From CAZQGO01 sp964593065 (GTDB taxonomy: Bacteria > Oederibacteriota > JAAXVQ01): a DNA stretch of 64,000 bases. Below, in pieces: positions 58,081 to 64,000 of this stretch. The stretch spans positions 62,001-126,000 of the forward strand of contig CAZQGO010000001.1 of NCBI GenBank assembly GCA_964593065.1, read 5' to 3'. A program made the position numbers and the translations under genes. The notes under the pieces were generated by a model. The model was given only the letters and a program-made list of their open reading frames with translations, ran no database searches and was not told the origin of the DNA. Numbering within the stretch: position 1 is the first letter of the stretch; each line of letters starts with the position of its first letter.

Positions 58081-60366
58081 GTGAACATTCCTCCCAAGGT
58101 CCGTGCCTGGAGCGCGGCTGCGGCCGCCTGTGCTTTGACTTGGCTGGCCGCGGGCTGCGCGCCCCGCTATCTGAATAAAACTCCGGACAACGCCCTGCGC
58201 TATCCGTATATCCCCGTCAGCACGGAGGAACTGGCGAACTATCAAGCCATGATCGCCATCGCCCCGCGGGACGTCCAGTCGGCCAAGGCCGCTTTTTGGA
58301 TCGCCCAGGACGCCTTCAACCAGCAAAAATGGCAGCGCGCCGAGAAGGGATTCATGGAAGTCTTCGAGACCTACCCCCAGTCCGAATGGGCGCCCGTGGC
58401 CCGTCTCATGGCCGCGCGCGCGCGGGTGAAACTCCACCGCGCTTTCAGCGCCCTCGGCCTCCTGCAGCCCCTGCTCCGTTCCCAGGCGCCGTCTTCCCCG
58501 GCCTTGCAGGATTCCCTGGCCACCCTGGGCCGCGATATCATTAATGATGAATTGACCCTGGCGGAGCTGGGCCAGGTCCGGATCGCTTTTCCGAACACCG
58601 TTTGGGCGGAACAGGCGCTGTTCGTGGCCGGCAAGCGAAAACTGGATGCCGGCTTGGCGGATGAGGCGGTCCAGCAATTCGGCGTTTTCATCCAGCTCTA
58701 TCCCCGGAGCGAATTCGCGCCCTTGGCGCAGGATTTGATCGACCGGGCCATGCAGCTCGTGCCGGTGAGCCGGAACCGCATCGGCTGTTTGGTGCCGCTG
58801 ACCGGTCCGTATGCCCCCTATGGACAAGCCATCCGGCAGGGCTTGGAACTGGCGCTGGCCCAGCTCAACGCGCACCGCGCGGAAACCGACCGCCTGAAAT
58901 TGATCACCGCGGACTCCCAAGGCACGACCGAAGGCGCCGTGTCGGGCCTGCAACGTCTCGGAGAGGTCGACAAGGTCTTTGTCGTGCTCGGACCGGCCTT
59001 GTCCAGCTCGGCGCGCGCCCTCGTACCATGGCTGGACCGGCTGCACCTTCCCGTGATCACCCCTTCGGCCTCGGAGCCCGGCCTCACGGGCCAATCCACC
59101 TACCTGCTGCGCTACCTGCTCACCAATGAGCAGCAGGGGGAAGCCATGGCCGAATACGTGGTGTTGCGCGGCGGCCAACGGCGCCTCGCGATTCTGCACT
59201 CCCAGGATCGCTACGACAGCACCCTGGCCGAGTCCTTCGCGGCCAAGGCGAGCCAGCTCGGAGCCGAAATCATCGCCGAGTTGGACTACCCGCCGGGCAC
59301 GACCGATTTCAAGTCCCAGATGCTGGAGTTGGGCGGTCTGGACCCTTCCCAAATGAAAAAACTCGAAGTGACCGAGCGCAAACAGTTGGAAACGGCCATG
59401 AACCTGGTCGCGCACCGGGCGGCGGTCCTGATGGCGCCGGGGGCCCAGGCCCGGAAAGAAACGGGGCCGGACCAGCCCACGCCGGTGCCGGGCAAAAAAG
59501 TGGCCATCATCCGTTTTACCGAACAAGGAGAACAGACCGAGGCGGAAACGCTGGGGAAGCGGATTACCGAGCGTTTTTCCTACAGCCTGGCCGCCCAACC
59601 GGGGCTGGAAGTCCTGACCCAGCGGAAAACATTCGACGCCTTGCGGCAACTCGGCCTGTCCCCGTTGTCCCAGGACGGCGCGGGCTGGCGGCGCTTGGGG
59701 GCGGCCCTGAGCCTGGATTACCTGGTGGTGGGCGCGGTGACCCAGGAGGCCGGGGAGACCGTCGCCGAACCCGGCGAACCGCTGCCGGTCTCCTATCAGA
59801 TCGAGGTGCGGGTGATCTCGCCGTCCACGGGCAGGACGGTCGAGCGCTACACCCAGAAGTGGGTCAAACATCTTCCGCCCCAGGCGAACCCCCGGGGCAT
59901 CCAGGCCGTGTACCTGCCGGTGTCCGTGGAGGACGCACTGCTGCTCGTACCCCAGCTGGCTTTTTACGACCTGCGCGTCGGCGTGTACGGCCCCGACGCC
60001 TGGCTTTCGCCGCGGTTGCTGCGCCAGGGCGCGGAGGTGTTCGAAGGGGCGGTCTTGGCCACCGGCTTCTGGCTGGAGAACCCGCAGAACCGCAGCCGGG
60101 ATTTCATCCAGCAGTTCGAGGACATGTTTTCCACCCCGCCTTCCCTGCTGTCCGCCCAGGCTTACGACGCCATGAATCTGGTGGCCCGGGTGCTGAACCG
60201 CTTGCCCCGCGTGAATCCCAAACGCGAGGAATTCCTGCGCCTGCTGCAGATGGAAAAAAACATCCAGGGCGTGACCGGCACCGCCTGGGTGGAGCCGGAC
60301 GGGGAGATTCGGCGGGAGCCGATCTTCCTTCGAGTCCAGAAAGGCAAGCTGCACCGGGTGCAATAA
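58081..60366 (+). CDS. LppC-like periplasmic-binding lipoprotein with inserted domain
   Basis: The 761-residue protein has a lipobox (WLAAGC), TPR-like helices (about 50-235) and a type I periplasmic-binding fold of the LppC/LivJ kind starting at NRIGCLVPLTGPYAPYG (about 237). The fold is interrupted at about 465-615 by a different domain (KKVAIIRFTEQGEQTEAETL, then RRLGAALSLDYLVVGAVTQE) that looks like the N-terminal fold of CsgG/TolB-type proteins, and resumes at LVPQLAFYDLRVGVYG. LppC activates a class A penicillin-binding protein; whether this relative does so is unknown. Starts with GTG one base after the OmpA-type gene. Confidence 0.75.
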   Translation: MNIPPKVRAWSAAAAACALTWLAAGCAPRYLNKTPDNALRYPYIPVSTEELANYQAMIAIAPRDVQSAKAAFWIAQDAFNQQKWQRAEKGFMEVFETYPQSEWAPVARLMAARARVKLHRAFSALGLLQPLLRSQAPSSPALQDSLATLGRDIINDELTLAELGQVRIAFPNTVWAEQALFVAGKRKLDAGLADEAVQQFGVFIQLYPRSEFAPLAQDLIDRAMQLVPVSRNRIGCLVPLTGPYAPYGQAIRQGLELALAQLNAHRAETDRLKLITADSQGTTEGAVSGLQRLGEVDKVFVVLGPALSSSARALVPWLDRLHLPVITPSASEPGLTGQSTYLLRYLLTNEQQGEAMAEYVVLRGGQRRLAILHSQDRYDSTLAESFAAKASQLGAEIIAELDYPPGTTDFKSQMLELGGLDPSQMKKLEVTERKQLETAMNLVAHRAAVLMAPGAQARKETGPDQPTPVPGKKVAIIRFTEQGEQTEAETLGKRITERFSYSLAAQPGLEVLTQRKTFDALRQLGLSPLSQDGAGWRRLGAALSLDYLVVGAVTQEAGETVAEPGEPLPVSYQIEVRVISPSTGRTVERYTQKWVKHLPPQANPRGIQAVYLPVSVEDALLLVPQLAFYDLRVGVYGPDAWLSPRLLRQGAEVFEGAVLATGFWLENPQNRSRDFIQQFEDMFSTPPSLLSAQAYDAMNLVARVLNRLPRVNPKREEFLRLLQMEKNIQGVTGTAWVEPDGEIRREPIFLRVQKGKLHRVQ

Positions 60367-60370
60367 CCTC

Positions 60371-61639
60371 ATGCGGGAAAACTATACCTATCGCGGCGTG
60401 AAGGGCATGCGGGATGTTTTTCCCGCGGACAGCCGGCGGTATCTCTGGCTGGAGCAGAAGGCGCGCGAAATGTTTCGCGCCTACGGCCTGGGTGAGATCC
60501 GGACCCCCATCGTGGAACCCAGCGCGCTGTTCGAGCGGGGGATCGGCACGGGAACCGACATCGTCAACAAGGAGATGTTTTACGTCCCCGCCAAGGACGA
60601 GGAGGACGCCCGGGCCGGCACGCGCATGGTCTTGCGGCCGGAAGCCACCGCGTCCGTGGCCAGGGCCTACGTGGAGCACGAGATCCACAAAACCGCCCCC
60701 GGGATGCAGCGCTATTACTATCTGGGGCCCATGTTCCGGTATGAACGCCCCCAAAAGGGACGCCTGCGCCAATTCACGCAGATCGGGATCGAAATCCTCG
60801 GCTCGGCCGCACCCGGCGTGGACGCCGAGGCCATCGGCCTGCTGCAGGACTACCTGAAGGCCGTCGGCCTGGAGGGCTTGCAGCTCTTGGTCAACAGCGT
60901 CGGTTGTCCGAAGTGCCGGCCCGGCTACACGCGCGCCCTGCGGGAATACGTGCACGGCCAGGACGGGGAATGGTGCCAGGACTGCCGCACGCGCCGGGAG
61001 AAAAACCCCCTGCGCCTTTTCGACTGCAAGCAGCCGGCCTGCCGCAAGCTCATGGCCCGGGCGCCCAGCATTCAGGAGCATCTCTGCCCCGAGTGCCGCC
61101 ATCACCAGCAGGAGCTCTTCCGACGCCTTCAGGCCCTGAACGTCGAGCCGCGACTCGAATCCCGCCTCATGCGCGGCTTGGATTATTATTCGCGCACGGT
61201 GTTTGAGGTCGTCTCGGAGCGCCTGGGGGCCCAGAACGCCGTGGCGGCCGGAGGCCGTTATGACGGCCTGGTTTCCGCCCTGGAGGGACCGGACACGCCC
61301 GCCGTGGGCTGGTCCCTGGGAGTGGAGAGGCTCCTGGAGCTGCTGCCGGACATCGTGCCGCCGGAGCGCCTGGACCTGTTTGTGGTCGACGCCGGCCCTG
61401 ACCCGGTTCGAACCCTGGCGCAGGTAACCCGGTTGCGCCGGCAAGGCTGGGCGGTGGAAATGGAACACGAGAGCCGCAGCCTGAAGGCTCTCATGAAACG
61501 GGCCGACCGCCGCGGCGCGCGTTACGCACTCCTGGTATCCCGCGAGGATCCGGAACGGGTGGAAGTCCGCGACATGCGCAGCGGAGAGCAGCGGGCCACC
61601 ACCTGGCAGGCCCTGGCGGAGGGGGAGACCAAACTTTAG
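60371..61639 (+). CDS. hisS: Histidyl-tRNA synthetase
   Basis: The 422-residue class II enzyme shows RGVKGMRDVFP, VLRPEATASVARAYVEHE (motif 2 region), YYLGPMFRYERPQKGRLRQF, GLDYYSRTVFEVVSE and AAGGRYDGLV, followed by the anticodon-binding domain (LDLFVVDAGPDPVRTLAQVT). A Cys-rich stretch around residues 177-245 (CPKCRPG, WCQDCRTR, DCKQPACRK, LCPECRHH) suggests a structural zinc site found in a subset of HisRS proteins. It starts 4 bases after the preceding gene. Confidence 0.96.
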   Translation: MRENYTYRGVKGMRDVFPADSRRYLWLEQKAREMFRAYGLGEIRTPIVEPSALFERGIGTGTDIVNKEMFYVPAKDEEDARAGTRMVLRPEATASVARAYVEHEIHKTAPGMQRYYYLGPMFRYERPQKGRLRQFTQIGIEILGSAAPGVDAEAIGLLQDYLKAVGLEGLQLLVNSVGCPKCRPGYTRALREYVHGQDGEWCQDCRTRREKNPLRLFDCKQPACRKLMARAPSIQEHLCPECRHHQQELFRRLQALNVEPRLESRLMRGLDYYSRTVFEVVSERLGAQNAVAAGGRYDGLVSALEGPDTPAVGWSLGVERLLELLPDIVPPERLDLFVVDAGPDPVRTLAQVTRLRRQGWAVEMEHESRSLKALMKRADRRGARYALLVSREDPERVEVRDMRSGEQRATTWQALAEGETKL

Positions 61640-61692
61640 CCGGGACCCGGCTCGTCTCCGGTGGAACCAGCGACGGCTTGCGAAGGAGCGGT

Positions 61693-62400
61693 ATGAACCT
61701 GCCTGTCCAATTCACGGATATTTTTACCCACGGGAACCTGCTGTTGCTGGGGGGCGCTTTTCTGTTGGTGGCGGCCGTAGCGGCGTTCGCCGTCAGCGTG
61801 GCCCGGTTGTTCACGAACCGACGTACCTCCACGGGCCGCCGCCGCATCGGCTGGTCACGGAAAATCATCCAGTTGCTGCTGTCCGTGATCCTGCTGCTGC
61901 TCGCCGTGTCCGCTCTCCTGGCCGGGTCGGTGCTGCGGACCTACACGGCCTTCACCCGCCAGGAATTGGTCGCCACCCTGGAATGTCTGCAGTGGCGGGC
62001 CGCCGACCAGGTCATGATCGTCCGTTTTTCCCAGATCGAGAACGGCCGCCTGGAAAAATCCCGCACGTTCACCCTGTACGGCGACTTGTGGGAAGTCAAC
62101 GCCCATATCCTGAAATGGACGCCGAAAATCAACCTGCTGGGACGGCATACGCTCTACCGGCTCAACCAGATCAAGGGTATTTATCAACTCGCCGAGGACG
62201 AGAACAGCCGCCTGCACCAGGCCTATGCGCTCAATCCGGGGCGGGATTGGCTCTGGGACTGGCTGAACCGTTACGGGCAGGGGCTGCCCTTCGTGGAGGC
62301 CGTCTACGGCAACGCGGTCTCCCAGATCGCCCGGCCGGGGGCGACCTTCGACATTCTCGTCACCACTTCCGGCTTGTCCGCCATACGCCGTAACCCCTAG
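61693..62400 (+). CDS. Membrane protein of unknown function
   Basis: The 235-residue protein has two membrane segments (about 16-38 and 54-80) followed by a soluble part (TLECLQWRAADQVMIVRFSQ, TLYGDLWEVNAHILKWTPKI, LGRHTLYRLNQIKGIY) ending near residue 232. The topology suggests that the soluble part is outside. AAGGAG precedes the ATG at 61693. No family recognised; homologous proteins of this pattern appear as uncharacterised multi-drug-type neighbours in my recollection, but I make no claim. It lies 53 bases behind hisS. Confidence 0.6.
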   Translation: MNLPVQFTDIFTHGNLLLLGGAFLLVAAVAAFAVSVARLFTNRRTSTGRRRIGWSRKIIQLLLSVILLLLAVSALLAGSVLRTYTAFTRQELVATLECLQWRAADQVMIVRFSQIENGRLEKSRTFTLYGDLWEVNAHILKWTPKINLLGRHTLYRLNQIKGIYQLAEDENSRLHQAYALNPGRDWLWDWLNRYGQGLPFVEAVYGNAVSQIARPGATFDILVTTSGLSAIRRNP

Positions 62401-62420
62401 CGTCCTTTTTCCCTGCGACG

Positions 62421-62449
62421 TTGACAGCCCTGCGGCCAAATGTTAAGAT
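62421..62449 (+). promoter_or_regulatory. Promoter of ileS
   Basis: TTGACA at 62421-62426, 17 bases, TAAGAT at 62444-62449. The leader would be about 90 bases; no T-box features are visible in it. Confidence 0.6.
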
Positions 62450-62544
62450 AGGCGCCAATTTCTCGCCGTCCGCCGAGTTTGTTGCCCGGCGGCCCCGCGG
62501 GTCACCGCGCCCATCGCCAGCCAACACCTGGGAGAGCCGATTTC

Positions 62545-64000
62545 ATGGATTACCGCGACACCCTCAACTTGCCGCAAACCGAGTTTCCCATGAAAGCCGA
62601 ATTGGTCCAGCGCGAACCCCTGCAGCAGGCCGAGTGGGAACGGCTGGACGTCTACGCGCAAATCCGCGCCCGGCGCCGGGGCAAGCGCAAGTACATCCTG
62701 CATGACGGTCCCCCCTATGCCAACGGGGACGTGCATTTGGGAACCGCCTTGAATAAAATCTCCAAGGACATCGTGAGCCGGTACAAGAATATGCGGGGCT
62801 TCGACGCCGTCTTCGTCCCCGGGTGGGATTGCCACGGCATGCCGATCGAGCACAAGGTGGTGGAGACGCTGTCCGAAGAGGAACGCGCCGACCGCCTGCG
62901 CGTCCGCCAGGAGTGCCGTCGCTACGCCGCCGGTTTCGTCGACAAACAGCGGGCGCAATTCAAACGCCTGGGCGTCCTGGGCGACTGGGAGCATCCCTAC
63001 CTGACCATGGATCCGGCCTATCAGGCGACCATCATCCGGATCTTCGGAGAACTGGCGGTCAGGGGATTCATCTACCGCGGCTTGAAACCCGTCCATTGGT
63101 GCACCGCCTGCCAGAGCGCCCTGGCCGAAGCCGAAGTGGAGTACGAGGATCACGTCAGTCCTTCGATCACCGCGGGCTTTGAGCTGGTTTCGGGCTGGCC
63201 GCCGGAATTGGGGGAGCGCCCGGCCGGAAAAATCTGGGTTCCCATCTGGACCACCACCCCCTGGACCCTGCCGGCCAACCGCGCCGTGGCGGTCCATCCG
63301 GACTTCGTCTACCAGCTGGTCGAATCGGAAGGCGTGCATTACCTCCTGGCCAAGGAGCTCGTGGCGGCCAATTTCACCGCTTTCGGCAAGGGCTACACGG
63401 CCCGGGGCGAGGTCTTGGGCCGCGCCCTGGAGGGCCTGCGCCTGCAGCATCCCTTTTTGCCCCTGCAGGTCCCGGTGATCCTCGGCAAGCACGTGACGCT
63501 GGAGGCGGGCACGGGTTGCGTGCATACCGCCCCCGGCCACGGGCAGGAGGATTTCCTGGTGGGGAAGGAATACGACCTGGAGGTATTCAATCCGGTCGGC
63601 GCGGACGGACGTTTTACCGCCGCCTTTCCCGAGATGACGGGGCAGTTCGTGTTCGACGCCAATCCGCGCATCGTGGAGTGGCTGCGGGAGCGGGGCACGC
63701 TGCTGCATGCGGCCGAGGTCTCGCATCCCTATCCGCACTGCTGGCGGCACCACGTGCCGATCATCTTCCGGGCCGCCGAGCAATGGTTCATGAACGTGGA
63801 CCAAGAGGGCTTCCGTCAGAAACTCCTCCAGTTGATCCACGACGCCGTGGCCTGGATTCCGGCCAGCTCCGAGAACCGGATCGCCTCCATGGTGGCCCAG
63901 CGCCCGGACTGGTGCCTGTCCCGGCAGCGCAGCTGGGGCGTCCCCCTGCCGATTTTTTACTGCGAAGCCTGCGGCGAGCCCTTGCTGGCGGCCGGGGTCT
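62545..64000 (+). CDS. ileS: Isoleucyl-tRNA synthetase, 5' part
   Basis: The first 485 codons are present and the frame runs off the window. LNLPQTEFPMKAELVQREP and HDGPPYANGDVHLGTALNK (about 53-71) form the nucleotide site; the HIGH motif reads HLGT. GWDCHGMPIEHKV follows, and the editing domain begins with WTTTPWTLPANRAVAVHPDF. The end in view reads WCLSRQRSWGVPLP, just ahead of the anticodon part. The bacterial-type spacing and the ATG with GGGAGAGCC upstream support this start. Confidence 0.95.
   Translation, partial: MDYRDTLNLPQTEFPMKAELVQREPLQQAEWERLDVYAQIRARRRGKRKYILHDGPPYANGDVHLGTALNKISKDIVSRYKNMRGFDAVFVPGWDCHGMPIEHKVVETLSEEERADRLRVRQECRRYAAGFVDKQRAQFKRLGVLGDWEHPYLTMDPAYQATIIRIFGELAVRGFIYRGLKPVHWCTACQSALAEAEVEYEDHVSPSITAGFELVSGWPPELGERPAGKIWVPIWTTTPWTLPANRAVAVHPDFVYQLVESEGVHYLLAKELVAANFTAFGKGYTARGEVLGRALEGLRLQHPFLPLQVPVILGKHVTLEAGTGCVHTAPGHGQEDFLVGKEYDLEVFNPVGADGRFTAAFPEMTGQFVFDANPRIVEWLRERGTLLHAAEVSHPYPHCWRHHVPIIFRAAEQWFMNVDQEGFRQKLLQLIHDAVAWIPASSENRIASMVAQRPDWCLSRQRSWGVPLPIFYCEACGEPLLAAGV

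Noticed and set aside
62450..62544. T-box leader of ileS
   Set aside because: The leader is about 90 bases and shows neither a T-box sequence nor a terminator.
62698..62760. HLGT in place of HIGH in IleRS as a loss of function
   Set aside because: To my knowledge Thr at this position occurs in other bacterial IleRS proteins, and the neighbouring motifs are intact.

Overview
The window is a GC-rich (clearly above 60 %), gene-dense stretch of a Gram-negative bacterial chromosome. A TonB-dependent receptor, several lipoproteins, an OmpA-type lipoprotein and outer-membrane barrels show an outer membrane. The mix of a Tad pilus, very long Thr/Pro-repeat surface protein with FlgD-like C-terminus, a PorV-like barrel and unusual domain fusions points to an uncultivated lineage (Omnitrophota, Goldbacteria, FCPU426 or a relative), but this placement is inference from gene style only. 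A 100-N scaffold gap shows that the source is a draft or metagenome assembly.

Layout. 1-1504: end of a barrel protein and apbE. 1539-21357: two transcription units carrying almost the whole de novo purine pathway (purB-purS-purQ-[two glycosyltransferases]-purL-purF-purM, then purN-purH-[PilZ]-purD-purE), separated by a DUF3795 protein, a nitroreductase, a zinc-finger membrane protein, a release-factor-like protein, an ABM monooxygenase and an unusual iron-type alcohol dehydrogenase. Not seen: purC, purK, purA. 21388-24535: a HAD-TsaC fusion, then an ECF sigma / anti-sigma module followed by two small exported proteins. 24550-28042: minus-strand TonB-dependent receptor, a TadE-like protein and a membrane PAS sensor. 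28142-39887: a Tad (Flp) pilus locus (two Flp-type pilins, TadV peptidase, TadE/TadG-like proteins, CpaB, CpaC secretin, a TadZ-TadA fusion ATPase, TadB, TadC), ending in a second ECF sigma / anti-sigma pair and interrupted by a CDF metal exporter. 40159-43906: an exported protein, ymdB, rny, a structured rny leader and a probable 6S RNA. 43916-50206: a Thr/Pro-repeat surface protein and its PorV-like partner. 50258-54738: a partner-switching module in which both the kinase/phosphatase and the antagonist carry transposase-like DNA-binding tails, plus a TPR protein. 54844 to the end: ackA, lipoproteins, a periplasmic-binding lipoprotein with an inserted domain, hisS, a membrane protein and the 5' part of ileS.

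The points I find most unusual are: (i) a structured intergenic element present three times, directly ahead of purE, the TadV gene and cpaB; (ii) the partner-switching proteins fused to IS481-transposase-like helix-turn-helix domains; (iii) a consensus promoter and long wobble-paired leader ahead of rny next to a 6S-like RNA; (iv) hexapeptide LDLL repeats shared by an anti-sigma factor and the exported protein beside it; (v) evidence that the N-gap is an overlap of 55 bases and that the interrupted gene is intact. Sigma-70-type promoters with near-consensus boxes and 16-18 base spacers can be read ahead of many units, so the housekeeping promoter grammar is conventional.
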